From: Poriferisodalis sp965231925
GTDB taxonomy: Bacteria > Actinomycetota > Acidimicrobiia > Acidimicrobiales > Poriferisodalaceae
Length of the DNA: 64,000 nt
Assembly: GCA_965231925.1 (NCBI GenBank)
Contig: OZ246894.1
Span: forward strand, 4,092,001 to 4,156,000
Direction: 5' to 3'
Shown: positions 16,903 to 25,467 of the stretch, one piece after another
How positions within the stretch are numbered: position 1 is the first letter of the stretch
Layout: the number at the start of each line of letters is the position of its first letter
The notes under the pieces: model-generated
Databases searched by the model: none
Told to the model about the DNA's origin: nothing
What the model saw: only the letters and a program-made list of their open reading frames with translations
Program-made: the position numbers and the translations under genes

Positions 16903-17901
16903 GTGCCGGGGCGACCGAGGGCGCGGTATTCGGCCAAACCATTCATGGGCGCCGTGACCGCACCGGAGCGGGCGCAGGACTCCATTTCGATGGCCCGGAT
17001 CGTGTTCGGGGCCGACTACATGGAGACCCACTGCGTCATCCAGGGAAACGTGAACGTCAACTCGCCGCTCGTGTGGGACAACACGATGAGCGGCGCCCTG
17101 AAGGCGTACGCCCGGGCGAACCAGGGCTGCCTGATCTCGCCGTTCATCATCGGCGGGGGCATGGGACCAGTGACCCAGCCGGCGCTGATCGCGCAAGCAC
17201 ACGCCGAAGCCATGACTGGTATCGCCCTCACCCAGCTGGTGCGGCCCGGCTCGCCGATGATCTACGGGAACTTTCTGACCACCATGGATCTCCGCTCAGG
17301 TGCGCCGACGTTCGGGACCGCCGAGTCGTCGCTGGCCACCTATGCCATCGGCCAGATCGCCCGACGGCTCGGCCTGCCCTTCCGCTGTGGCGGCCACTAC
17401 ACGGCTTCGAAGATCGCCGATGCGCAGGCCATGCAGGAATCCGCCGATGCGATGACGCCGGGACTGCTGGCCGGGGCCAACTTCATCCTGCAGGCGGCAG
17501 GGTGGCTGGAGGGCGGTCTGACGCTCGGGTACGAGAAATTCGTGATGGACGCCGACCGCTGCGGCATGCTCCACCGGTTGCTGGAGGGCCTTGCCATCGA
17601 CGACAACGAGCTCGGCGGGGCGGCGTTCAACGAAGCAGGTCCGGGCGGCAATTACCTGGCGACCGCTCACACCATGGCCAACTTCGAGTCGGCGAACTTC
17701 GAGGCTGCCTTGTGCGACACCCGCTCGTTCGAGCAATGGTCCGAAGAGGGCAGCCTCGACGTGGCCCAGCGTGCAAACCGGCAGTGGAAGCAGACGCTGG
17801 CCGCCTACGAACCTCCCCCACCCCTCGATCCGGCCGTCGACCGTGAACTGCAAGCCTTCGTCACCGATCGCAAAGCAGCGGTTCCCGACGCTTGGTACTG
17901 A
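16903..17901 (+). pseudogene. Trimethylamine methyltransferase (MttB) family protein, N-terminal third missing
   Basis: 332 residues that match the C-terminal two thirds of COG5598 MttB-like methyltransferases: GAVTAPERAQDSI, NVNSPLVWDNTMSGALKAYARAN, PGSPMIYG, GAPTFGTAE, WLEGGLTLGYEKFVMDAD and the ANFE repeats. Full-length members have about 490-510 residues; about 180 are absent. The similarity already includes SAKPF upstream of the first internal ATG, while the codons before it are unlike the family, so the 5' end was lost by rearrangement near 16900. The family transfers methyl groups from methylamines or betaines to corrinoid proteins. No pyrrolysine-type in-frame TAG remains, so it was a non-pyrrolysine member. 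No corrinoid protein gene is nearby. Confidence 0.7.
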
Positions 17902-17938
17902 CCTTAACGAGCCCGATGTCTTGACAGTGCGTTGACGA

Positions 17939-17993
17939 TGTTTCAGAAATACTCGTGTTTCACGATTACTGAAACAATGTAGGATCTGAAACA
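17939..17993. promoter_or_regulatory. Cluster of TGTTTCAG/CTGAAACA operator-like boxes
   Basis: TGTTTCAG at 17939-17946, TGTTTCAC at 17956-17963, then the complement CTGAAACA at 17969-17976 and 17986-17993. They lie 40-95 bases upstream of the regulator/nucleotidyltransferase pair starting at 18035, in an AT-richer patch that also holds TTGACA at 17921. The most likely reading is an autoregulatory operator bound by the winged-helix protein. Confidence 0.6.
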
Positions 17994-18034
17994 GTCAAGA
18001 GCAGCGGATAGTCCTCCAGCGGGGCAAGATTCTC

Positions 18035-19117
18035 ATGCCGTCGTCAAAAGGTCCTACAGAGACGAGCATCATTCGCGACGCAGCGCGCGCGCTCGACGCA
18101 CGGCTACCACAGGGTTGGACTGCCGACATCGATATTGGTGCGCGAATCGGCGATACCGAGCTCAGGCCCGACGCGATCGTCCAACTGCGGTCACCCGATG
18201 GCCAGTCAGTCCCGATTGTCATCGAGGCCAAGAGGCGCATCGAACCGCGCACAGTGACGCAGATTGTGGAGCAGGTACGGCGGTACTGCTCTGCGCTCAG
18301 CGACGCCGCTGTGCCGGTCGCCAGTTCTGCGTACCTCGCTCCAAGCGTGCGTGAGTTGCTGGCGGCTCTCGGCGTTGGCTATATCGACACCACAGGCAAT
18401 GTTCGACTGGAGATTTCATCCCCCGGACTGTTTATCTCGACGACGGGTGCCGATCGTGATCCTTGGCCCGTTAGATATCCGCTGGCCTCCCTACGAGGAC
18501 GCGGCGCCGGAGCGGCCCTTCGGGCGATCGTTGACAATCACGCCCCGTACGGGGTGCGACAGCTGGCTGAGCTCAGCGGGGTCCCAGCGCCGACGCTCTC
18601 ACGTGTGATCACGCTGCTCGACCGCGAGGACATCTTGCTGCGAGACCCACGTGGCACGGTCCTCGCCGTGAAGTGGCAAGGAGCCATTCGACGATGGGCT
18701 GAGGACTATGGACAGCACACGACAAATAGGCCGACTCTGCTGTTTGATCCGCGCGGCATTCCGTCGTTTGAGCAGCGCCTCCTCGAATCATCGCTTGAGT
18801 ACGCGGCGACCGGCGCGTTCGCCGCTCAGCGCTTCAATCCGATCGCGCCCGCGAGGACGGCCTCGCTGTACGTGGAAGACCCGTACGAAGCTGCTGAAGT
18901 CCTGGGACTGCGAGCAGTCGACTCCGGCGCCAACGTAACTCTCTTGGAGCCGTTCGACCCGGTCGTCTTCAATGGCGTGACGATTCGTGACGACTTGGCG
19001 TGCGTTGCGCCGAGCCAGCTATCGGCCGACCTGTTGACCGGGCCAGGTCGTGAACCAGCACAAGGCGAGGAACTCTTGACATGGATGCAGGACAATGAGT
19101 CAGCGTGGCAAGCCTGA
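18035..19117 (+). CDS. AbiEi-like regulator: PD-(D/E)XK-like N-terminus plus winged helix
   Basis: 360 residues. N-terminal part (about 30-125): RPDAIVQL ... IVIEAKRR places Asp46, Glu64 and Lys66 in the order of a PD-(D/E)XK nuclease core. Centre (about 165-215): winged helix-turn-helix (GVRQLAELSGVPAPTLSRVITLL). The C-terminal 140 residues resemble the tail of type IV (AbiEi-like) antitoxins. Overlaps the next gene by 23 bases, so the two are translationally coupled. The gene lies behind repeated TGTTTCAG boxes. Likely the DNA-binding, autoregulating partner of the nucleotidyltransferase downstream. Whether the nuclease core cuts DNA cannot be told from sequence. Confidence 0.65.
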   Translation: MPSSKGPTETSIIRDAARALDARLPQGWTADIDIGARIGDTELRPDAIVQLRSPDGQSVPIVIEAKRRIEPRTVTQIVEQVRRYCSALSDAAVPVASSAYLAPSVRELLAALGVGYIDTTGNVRLEISSPGLFISTTGADRDPWPVRYPLASLRGRGAGAALRAIVDNHAPYGVRQLAELSGVPAPTLSRVITLLDREDILLRDPRGTVLAVKWQGAIRRWAEDYGQHTTNRPTLLFDPRGIPSFEQRLLESSLEYAATGAFAAQRFNPIAPARTASLYVEDPYEAAEVLGLRAVDSGANVTLLEPFDPVVFNGVTIRDDLACVAPSQLSADLLTGPGREPAQGEELLTWMQDNESAWQA

Positions 19118-19904
19118 CGACCTGTACGTACGCGCACGCCGGACATTGTTGGACGCCGTTGAAGCGCTCGGAGATCATCTAGACGCGGTGGTGCTCGTCG
19201 GTGCGCAGGCCGTGTACATGCACGCTGGCGATGCCGACCTCGCCGTAGCTGAGTACACAACGGATGCGGACTTCGCGATCGGCCCGCAGGGTCTCGACGA
19301 CGACCCGCTCATCTCCGATCTCATGAGGTCCGCTCACTTCAGCCCGACGAACCAGCCTGGCGAGTGGAAGAGCTACGACAACATCCGCGTCGATCTCATG
19401 GTTCCCGAAGCGCTTGCCGGCCGCGGAACTCGTAGCGCCGACCTTGGACCGCATGGCCGACGCGCTGCCCGCCGTGCAAGGGGACTGGAAGGAGCGCTTG
19501 TCGATCGCGAACGGAAGGTAATCCAAGCGCTCGATCCCGCTGACACTCGCTCGGCCGAGATGAATGTTGCCGGACCAGGGGCATTGCTGGTTGCGAAGGC
19601 CCACAAGATCAGCGAGCGGTCGGATGCGCCGAATCGTCTCAGTGACAAGGACGCATTGGATGTACTGCGCCTGCTCCGTTGCGTCTCGAGCGGTGATCTT
19701 CGAGCTCGTCTCACAAGGCTGCAGCGCACTGAGCTGAGCCGGGTCGTTACGGGCCAAGCCATCGGTTATTTGGACGAGCTGTTTGGTGCCGCGGACAACG
19801 TAGGAACTCGGATGGCCGTGCGTGCGGCTGGAGGTCTAGAGGATCCAGACGTCATCACATCTTCAGTGGTTGTCTTGACGAACGACCTGCTCGAGTCTCT
19901 CTAG
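19095..19904 (+). CDS. AbiEii-like nucleotidyltransferase
   Basis: 269 residues. The nucleotidyltransferase core is seen as VLVGAQAVYMH followed by YTTDADFAI, giving the metal-binding Asp57 and Asp59. An Asp in IRVDLMVPEA is the third carboxylate. The middle has a run of Arg/Ala (RRAARRARG) and a helical tail. The arrangement (wHTH regulator then overlapping nucleotidyltransferase) is that of AbiE-type type IV toxin-antitoxin and of mycobacterial MenAT-like pairs, where the enzyme modifies RNA such as tRNA. Likely the toxic or phage-abortive component. The target RNA is unknown. Confidence 0.75.
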   Translation: MSQRGKPDDLYVRARRTLLDAVEALGDHLDAVVLVGAQAVYMHAGDADLAVAEYTTDADFAIGPQGLDDDPLISDLMRSAHFSPTNQPGEWKSYDNIRVDLMVPEALAGRGTRSADLGPHGRRAARRARGLEGALVDRERKVIQALDPADTRSAEMNVAGPGALLVAKAHKISERSDAPNRLSDKDALDVLRLLRCVSSGDLRARLTRLQRTELSRVVTGQAIGYLDELFGAADNVGTRMAVRAAGGLEDPDVITSSVVVLTNDLLESL

Positions 19905-19930
19905 ACAGGATGGGCATTGGGGCGTCGAAC

Positions 19931-19936
19931 TAACTT
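19931..19936 (+). promoter_or_regulatory. -10 element of leaderless promoter for LLM oxidoreductase
   Basis: TAACTT ends 6 bases before the ATG at 19943, within the 38-base gap after the nucleotidyltransferase stop. Confidence 0.45.
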
Positions 19937-19942
19937 CGCCGC

Positions 19943-20998
19943 ATGGCGCAGTCGCTCAGGTTCGGGATCGTGCACGATTTCCGCTGCCCTCCGGGCAGCG
20001 ACGTGACGATGCCGCAGGTGTACGCCGAGACATTCGAGCAGGTGGTGCACGCCGAGCAGCTCGGCATGGAGCTGTGCTGGTTCACCGAGCATCACTTCAT
20101 GACCGACGGCTACCTGCCCAACTTCGTGCCGGTGGCAGGCGCTGCGGCAGCGCTCACCTCCAGCATCCGGTTCTCGACCGACATCTGCCTGATGCCGTTC
20201 CGCGATCCGGTGCGGCTCGCCGAGGACCTGGCCGTGCTCGACAACATCTCGGGTGGCAGGATGGAACTGGGCATTGGCATGGGCTATGCCGCGCACGAGT
20301 TCGCCGGGTTCGGGCTGCCACTCAGCCGGCGAGTGTCGCTGACCGAGGAAGCCATCGAGATCCTGCGACTGGCGTGGTCAGGCGAGCCGTTCAGCTATGA
20401 GGGCAAGCGGTACTCGTACCGGGATCTGCGGGTCACGCCCGATCCCGTGCAGCCCGGCGGACCGCCGTTGTGGGTGGCGGCCACCAGCGTGGCGGGCGCA
20501 CTGCGGGCTGCCCGATTCGACACCAACTTGCTGCCCCAAGGCCCGAAAGCTGCCGTGCTCGAGCCGTGGAAGGAAGCGCTGGCGGCGGACGGTCGAGACC
20601 CTGGCGACAAGCGGGTCGGGATCATCCGGGGCGTATACGTGACCGACGGCTCGGATCCGGCCGACGACCCGACCTGGGAAGCGGTAGCCGCGGCTGAGAA
20701 ATACCGCCGCGGCGTATATATCGGCATCATCAAGGCCAGCACCGACCACAAGCAGACGGCCCGTGAGCGTTCGGCCCGCACAGGTCCACGCCAGCCCGAT
20801 CCGCTCAACCCGCTCGTGTGGACCGTCGGCGACGCCGACCACTGCGTCGGCGAGCTGACCACGATGATCCGCGATCACGACGTCACCGACCTGGTCACCT
20901 GGGGCGGACCGCCCGGCCTGCCGCCGTCGGTCATGAACGCCTCGCTGGAACGCATGGCGCGCGATGTGATCCCCCGAGTCCGCGCCAACTTGTCGTAG
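19943..20998 (+). CDS. LLM-class flavin-dependent (luciferase-like) oxidoreductase
   Basis: 351 residues. TIM-barrel luciferase-like protein: LCWFTEHHF near residue 45, the DLAVLDNISGGRMELGIGMGY block near 95-115 and PPLWVAATSV near 175. In actinobacteria these enzymes use FMNH2 or F420H2. The WFTEHHF segment and the length are typical of the bacterial-luciferase/alkanal-monooxygenase branch. It has its own -10 hexamer and lies 49 bases upstream of the SnoaL-like gene, which also has one. Substrate unknown. Confidence 0.88.
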   Translation: MAQSLRFGIVHDFRCPPGSDVTMPQVYAETFEQVVHAEQLGMELCWFTEHHFMTDGYLPNFVPVAGAAAALTSSIRFSTDICLMPFRDPVRLAEDLAVLDNISGGRMELGIGMGYAAHEFAGFGLPLSRRVSLTEEAIEILRLAWSGEPFSYEGKRYSYRDLRVTPDPVQPGGPPLWVAATSVAGALRAARFDTNLLPQGPKAAVLEPWKEALAADGRDPGDKRVGIIRGVYVTDGSDPADDPTWEAVAAAEKYRRGVYIGIIKASTDHKQTARERSARTGPRQPDPLNPLVWTVGDADHCVGELTTMIRDHDVTDLVTWGGPPGLPPSVMNASLERMARDVIPRVRANLS

Positions 20999-21038
20999 CG
21001 GCTAGCGGCGCGTTCGGCCCAACGAGCAAGCGCTGCCC

Positions 21039-21044
21039 TAGGGT
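21039..21044 (+). promoter_or_regulatory. -10 element of leaderless promoter for SnoaL-like gene
   Basis: TAGGGT ends 6 bases before the ATG at 21051, the same hexamer and spacing as in front of bfr. Confidence 0.45.
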
Positions 21045-21050
21045 CGAGCC

Positions 21051-21443
21051 ATGGATATTGGTGACCGTCTGGAAATACATGAGCTGCCGGGCCGCTACGG
21101 CGACATCATCGACGACCGGGACTGGGACCGGCTGGGGACGATCTTCACCGACGATGCGGTGTTCGACCTGACCGACCTGGGCGCTCCCCGGCTGGAGGGG
21201 CTCGCTGCGATCCGAAAATTCATGGCAGACGACGCAGAGCACCCCCGCACCCACACGATGACGAATATCTACGTGAACGAGACCGCGGATGGGGTGGAGC
21301 TGAAGTTCCGGATCCTGGCGCTGCTGGGCGGCGGCAAAGTGGGCACCGCGTCGTATCACGACCTGGTGGTGAAGACGTCGGACGGTTGGCGTGTGCAGGA
21401 TCGGATGCTGAAGCGGCGCCGCACGCAGGTGTACCCCGACTGA
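21051..21443 (+). CDS. SnoaL-like/NTF2-family protein
   Basis: 130 residues with the cone-shaped NTF2/SnoaL pattern: helical start (GDRLEIHELPGRYGDIIDDRDWD), then LGTIFTDDAVFDLT, GLAAIRKFM, HTMTNIYVN and a C-terminal strand with VVKTSDGWRVQDRMLKRR. Members include ring-dihydroxylating-dioxygenase beta subunits and small hydratases or cyclases. Asp and His positions suitable for acid/base chemistry are present, but the reaction is unknown. Next to an LLM oxidoreductase, a role in the same catabolic step is plausible. Confidence 0.8.
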   Translation: MDIGDRLEIHELPGRYGDIIDDRDWDRLGTIFTDDAVFDLTDLGAPRLEGLAAIRKFMADDAEHPRTHTMTNIYVNETADGVELKFRILALLGGGKVGTASYHDLVVKTSDGWRVQDRMLKRRRTQVYPD

Positions 21444-21492
21444 TTCGCCTTGAGCCCGTTCCTTGGGGCTCGATGGAGAATCAGTCGGGACG

Positions 21493-22266
21493 TCACTCAG
21501 CGGCAGGGGCGCTGCTGTCGAGCCAGGCGCGCCAGCGGGCGTCGTCGCGCTCGGCTGCTGCGGCGCCGTCGGGTCCGTAGAGGTAGAGCCACACCGAGAC
21601 CATCGTGAACCCTCCTCCGTCCTCGGAGGTCAGGAACCCGGTACCAGGTGCGGGGGTGTCCAGCAGCAGGCTGATGCGGCGCGGGCCGGTGTCGACGACC
21701 GTGCCGCCCAGCTTCGTGTCGTCGTCGGCGGCCACGTCGAACCGATCGCCGATGCTGGGCATCTGGCTGATGCCGAGCCCGCCGGCGAGGATCTCCCAGC
21801 CCTGCTCAGGGGTGACGGGCCACATCACCATCGGGAGCGCCGAGGTTGCCGTCTGTCCGGCGAAATGCTCGAGGTGGAGCTGCAGGTTGGACATGAACAG
21901 CTTCCAGCCGTCGATCATGGCGTCGTACTGTGGGTCGTCGTCGCCGAAGCCGGCGTTGTGCAGCCGCACGGTGCAGGTGTTGTCGTCGTGCGGCTCGACG
22001 ATCCACTCGAACGACAGGCCCTCGACGTCCTCGCCGCCGTCGAACACCACCCGGTGCGGCGGCTCCCAGACCGCGACCCGGCCATCGATCTGCATCTCGG
22101 GCTCGGGCCCGAACGATGCCGTGCCCACGCCCCCTGCGCGTTCCTCAACGGTGTGAGGCACGTACCACGCCGAGATCCCCGGCCCCGTCGCCACCGCTCG
22201 CCACACCGTGTCGAGGTCGCCAACCACCTCGACCGATAGATCAATCACTCGTCCTGTGTCCGTCAT
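21493..22266 (-). CDS. SRPBCC/AHSA1-type protein, double domain
   Basis: 257 residues from the ATG at 22266 with GGGGG upstream; an extended start at 22335 looks artificial. N-terminal SRPBCC/AHSA1-like domain (about 5-145): DLSVEVVGDLDTVWRAVATGPGISAWYVPHTVEE and the conserved FSFEW-like strand GLSFEWIVEPHDDNT. The C-terminal part (about 160-250) has a shorter, similar pattern ending with FTMVSVWLYLYG. Such proteins bind hydrophobic ligands or act as co-chaperones. Convergent with the SnoaL-like gene. Confidence 0.82.
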   Translation of the reverse strand: MTDTGRVIDLSVEVVGDLDTVWRAVATGPGISAWYVPHTVEERAGGVGTASFGPEPEMQIDGRVAVWEPPHRVVFDGGEDVEGLSFEWIVEPHDDNTCTVRLHNAGFGDDDPQYDAMIDGWKLFMSNLQLHLEHFAGQTATSALPMVMWPVTPEQGWEILAGGLGISQMPSIGDRFDVAADDDTKLGGTVVDTGPRRISLLLDTPAPGTGFLTSEDGGGFTMVSVWLYLYGPDGAAAAERDDARWRAWLDSSAPAAE

Positions 22267-22370
22267 GCCCCCAGCCTGCCGCACATCCTGTATTCGCGCA
22301 CCTGCTGGCTGCGGTCGCTTCGCGCAATCATGCACTTGGCGTAGGCAGTTTCACCGCTGCTCTCCAAGGT

Positions 22371-23471
22371 TCAAGGCTTCGGGGGCCAATCGAAGCGCCA
22401 TCTAAGGTCATTGCCCTCGGAGCGCTTCCACCAGCCCATGTGATGCAGACGGCCAACGACAATTCCTGGAGCGATGCCGATCGATGCTGCGAAGCGTTCG
22501 ACGTCATCGGGGGTGTGCAGTCTTCCGAGCGCTGGCTCATGCTCACGGGGAATGAGCACGCTCTGCGCGTAGGCATCGGCCTCCGTTTCCACTCCTCCGG
22601 CCCCCTGCTCCTCCCCGTCATTGATGAACGTGTCCTTCTTGGAATGCAACACGAGATGCCCGATCTCGTGAAACAACGTGAACCAAGCGATGTCGTGCCG
22701 CTTTTGCCGGGTGCTGATCTGGACCAAGGCCTTGTTGGCCGCAAGCCACTTGGTCGCACCGTTCAACCGAGATCCGCGAATCTCTGGCTCGACAACGAAC
22801 GCCACGCCGACGCGTCTGCATCGTTCGCGAACGGCCGGAACCCAAGCGGCCGGATCAGGTTCGGTCGTCAAGGACCGCAGCTCCGGTAGCAGTGCCCGAA
22901 GGGACGACTTGTTGAACTCCTCACACTCGATTGCTGACCCCTCGATCTCGCCGATTCGCAGCCACGCTGCCACTGCGCCGGGATCCTTCACGTACGCCTG
23001 CGATGCTCGGTACGCCGCATCGGGCTGTTGCCATATGTTGCGCCAAGCCGCAGGATTGGCCACGCCAAAGAACCTGCAGATTTCGCTGGCTCGCTCCGCC
23101 ACCGTTGCCCGGCGCGCGATCCTGTCTCGCTTCACAAGTTCACCGACCGGCAGTTGCTCCAGCCACTCGGCGCCATCCGCCAATCGTTCGTGCTCCGCGC
23201 AACGCGTGAGGTACGAGCGGTAGGACATCTCCAAGCTGTTCCAGAGGTGTGCCGGTACGCCGGTGACTCGCTCCAGCCCCAGCGCTGTCTCGGTAGTAAT
23301 CGGCGCTGCGCCCTTCACGATCTGATTGACGTGCTTCGGCGACAGTCCCGTACGAGCAGCGAGCTCGGCTTGGGTCATGCCGCGCTCCTCAAGCCATTCT
23401 GCCAACGTCTCGCCGGGCGGGAGGACCGTGTCGGGTTCGTAGGCGTAGCGCGGCCCGCTGCGGGTACTCAT
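22371..23471 (-). CDS. higA: HigA-type antitoxin: XRE helix-turn-helix fused to ImmA/IrrE-like metallopeptidase
   Basis: 366 residues. The N-terminal HTH (about 20-75) reads EWLEERGMTQAELAARTGL and KHVNQIVKG, as in HigA. The C-terminal part carries HEIGH (FHEIGHLVLH, about residue 272) with a downstream EADAYAQ segment supplying the third zinc ligand, as in ImmA/IrrE (COG2856) peptidases. It follows the toxin gene by 30 bases on the same strand, the toxin-first order of HigBA. The HTH should repress the operon. The peptidase could clear repressors or the antitoxin itself. AGGAG precedes the ATG. Confidence 0.9.
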   Translation of the reverse strand: MSTRSGPRYAYEPDTVLPPGETLAEWLEERGMTQAELAARTGLSPKHVNQIVKGAAPITTETALGLERVTGVPAHLWNSLEMSYRSYLTRCAEHERLADGAEWLEQLPVGELVKRDRIARRATVAERASEICRFFGVANPAAWRNIWQQPDAAYRASQAYVKDPGAVAAWLRIGEIEGSAIECEEFNKSSLRALLPELRSLTTEPDPAAWVPAVRERCRRVGVAFVVEPEIRGSRLNGATKWLAANKALVQISTRQKRHDIAWFTLFHEIGHLVLHSKKDTFINDGEEQGAGGVETEADAYAQSVLIPREHEPALGRLHTPDDVERFAASIGIAPGIVVGRLHHMGWWKRSEGNDLRWRFDWPPKP

Positions 23472-23501
23472 GTTGCTTTCTCCTGAGTGTCGTCATCAGT
23501 G

Positions 23502-23828
23502 TTAGTCGTCGACGTCTGAGACCGTCACGCTGTCGACGGATGACCAGTCGAGGCTTCCGTCGGGGCGACGCGGCGGTCGTTCGGCAGTTGGTCGGAAGAT
23601 CAGTCGATGCGGATGCACCAGGTCGCATGCGAGTGATCCCTTGAGGTCGCCGGTCAGCTCGTGCCAGCGCCCGGGCAGGTTGCGAAGGTCGTCCAAGGAG
23701 TGGGCGGCTTCCATCTGCTGCAACCGCAAGCCGATTTTCTTCGCCATCACATGGCCGTATGCCTTCTGCACCTCGGCTGTCGAGTTGAGTCGCCGCTGCA
23801 GCTTGCGCGTTGCGAACAGCACTTCCAA
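23502..23828 (-). CDS. higB: HigB/RelE-superfamily toxin
   Basis: 108 residues. Pattern of HigB/killer-protein RNases: MEVLFATRKLQRRLNS at the start, VMAKKIGLRLQQMEAAHSLDDLRNLPGRWHEL in the middle, and LVHPHRLIFRP near the end. RelE-fold toxins cleave mRNA on the ribosome. The start is probably the TTG at 23828, which has GGAGGAG 7 bases upstream. Paired with the ImmA-fused HigA downstream. The operon diverges from the CD-NTase gene. Confidence 0.85.
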   Translation of the reverse strand: MEVLFATRKLQRRLNSTAEVQKAYGHVMAKKIGLRLQQMEAAHSLDDLRNLPGRWHELTGDLKGSLACDLVHPHRLIFRPTAERPPRRPDGSLDWSSVDSVTVSDVDD

Positions 23829-23889
23829 GGGGAGCTCCTCCGAGCGGCGGCGGTCCAGCCGGTGAAACGCAGGCGGAGTGTAGCGCTGC

Positions 23890-23935
23890 TATAGCTGTCA
23901 ATGGTATATATTGTTACAGCAGATTGATATACCTA
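23890..23935. promoter_or_regulatory. AT-rich divergent promoter region between higBA and the CD-NTase operon
   Basis: The 166-base gap between the higB start and the CD-NTase start contains GCTGT at 23894-23898 and ACAGC at 23916-23920 around TATATATT. TTGACA is readable on the minus strand at 23901-23896. The symmetry suggests one DNA-binding protein, perhaps HigA, could control both directions. The exact promoter hexamers are not clear. Confidence 0.4.
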
Positions 23936-23994
23936 ACAGGTAAGTTTCTTGGCGACACAACTCGTGAACTCGCCACCACCAGAAAGATAGCACC

Positions 23995-25467
23995 ATGACT
24001 GCTTTGGCACAGCTCGAAGAACTCCGCAAGAAGATCGCCGCCGACCCTCGCTCACTGCGAGAGGCCTCCGACCGGCTCGGGGCCGTGCTCGACGCGGCGA
24101 GCAAGCACCCCGACGCACTGCGCACGTACCGCTCTGGTTCACTCGCATCTCGCTTCACGAACCGGCCCGTCGATGACGCAGACGGCGGCCTCGTCATTGA
24201 CCGACGCAAGCACCCAGCTCTCGGTCCCGACGGTGATGGCGAACTGCCGCTAGCTCTCGTCGAAAGCGTCCACGATCTGATACGGCCCCTGCTCGTCGAG
24301 CAATACCCGTGCGTCCGCATCCAAAAGATGAAACGGGGCCTGCTGGTGCGCTTCAACGAGCCGCTGCCTTCCGGCGAGGATCCCACCGTCGACCTGGTGG
24401 TCGCGCTCAACCGTGTCGACGCACCCGGCCTGTGGATCCCCAACCTCGACCGCAACCGATGGGACCCGAGCGATCCCGAACGCCACGTCGAACTGCTCAC
24501 CTCAGGCTGGCCGGAGCTGCGGCACACCCGCCAGCACGTGGTGAGAGTTGCCAAAGCACATGCAAAGCAGTTCAGCGAGCCTGCTGTCTGCTCGTTCAAC
24601 ATCGCAGCGCTCGCTTGGGAGTGCATCGAGTTGGCCGAACCGCTGGATCAGGCGCTGCGACGATTCTTCGACTACGCCGCCACCTCCTTGGCCCAGCGAT
24701 TGACCAAAGACCCCGCAGGGGTCAGCGCACCCATCAAGGTCGCAGACCGTAACCGTGCAGTGCAGCGTTTCCGAAAGGTCGCCGACGCCCTCGATCTCGC
24801 CATCGAGGCTGGCGACGACGATGCCAAGGTCTACGAGATATTGGCTGCTACGGGAGTCTTCTGGAAGCTCATCGACCCGCCGACATCCTCAATCGCCACC
24901 ATTCATCAGGCCATCACAAGTGGCGACCCCATGTCGATCACCAAGCCCGGCACGCTCGTGGCAGGGGCCGCTTCCGGCACGACATCCATCAAGTCAACCC
25001 GTTCCTACGGCGGTCAGCTCGTTGCCCCGAATGGCCGTCGAGACACTGGGCCGTGGTATGGCCGATTCGTCGATCGCCTTCGATTTGAAGGCGACACGAG
25101 GCGCCATGTGATCGGTCTGCGGGTGCCGCGGCGACCACGCCACGGCGGTGTCCGCTATCGCTGGGATGTTGCACCTCCCGGATGCGAACGGCGGCAGGTG
25201 AGGATCGACTTCCCCCTTTCGTCGCCGGGCGTGCCGCGCGTCTATGCCGACGGACCGACGGAATCGCCTCACCGCTACGAGGACGGCTCGCTGTGCATGT
25301 GGTACCCACGTGATCCGCTGGAGCGCAGGTGGTCCTTTGGCGACGGCCTCCATGCTCTCCTGGGGCAGATCACTATGCACTTGGTGAAGGAGGACATCTG
25401 GCGACGGACCGGTGAATGGCCGGGGGCAGAGGTACCCCATGGTGTTGAGGCCAAAACCGCGCAGTGA
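23995..25467 (+). CDS. CD-NTase-like nucleotidyltransferase fused to an E2/UBC-like domain
   Basis: 490 residues. N-terminal domain (about 1-310): RSGSLASRF (Gly-Ser at 48-49), then the Asp cluster PVDDADGGLVID (60-69) and TVDLVVAL (Asp133), the catalytic pattern of cGAS/DncV-like nucleotidyltransferases. PGLWIPN and WDPSDPERHVELL are also typical of that family. C-terminal domain (about 350-490): SPHRYEDGSLCMWYPRD with Cys434, then WSFGDGL and TGEWPGAEVPHG, the layout of prokaryotic E2-like (UBC) proteins, Cys434 being the expected thioester Cys. In CBASS the cyclase makes a cyclic nucleotide that activates an effector, and E2 proteins help conjugate or activate the cyclase. Here both parts are in one chain. 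GTGA overlap with the next gene. No E1 or JAB gene is nearby. Confidence 0.7.
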   Translation: MTALAQLEELRKKIAADPRSLREASDRLGAVLDAASKHPDALRTYRSGSLASRFTNRPVDDADGGLVIDRRKHPALGPDGDGELPLALVESVHDLIRPLLVEQYPCVRIQKMKRGLLVRFNEPLPSGEDPTVDLVVALNRVDAPGLWIPNLDRNRWDPSDPERHVELLTSGWPELRHTRQHVVRVAKAHAKQFSEPAVCSFNIAALAWECIELAEPLDQALRRFFDYAATSLAQRLTKDPAGVSAPIKVADRNRAVQRFRKVADALDLAIEAGDDDAKVYEILAATGVFWKLIDPPTSSIATIHQAITSGDPMSITKPGTLVAGAASGTTSIKSTRSYGGQLVAPNGRRDTGPWYGRFVDRLRFEGDTRRHVIGLRVPRRPRHGGVRYRWDVAPPGCERRQVRIDFPLSSPGVPRVYADGPTESPHRYEDGSLCMWYPRDPLERRWSFGDGLHALLGQITMHLVKEDIWRRTGEWPGAEVPHGVEAKTAQ

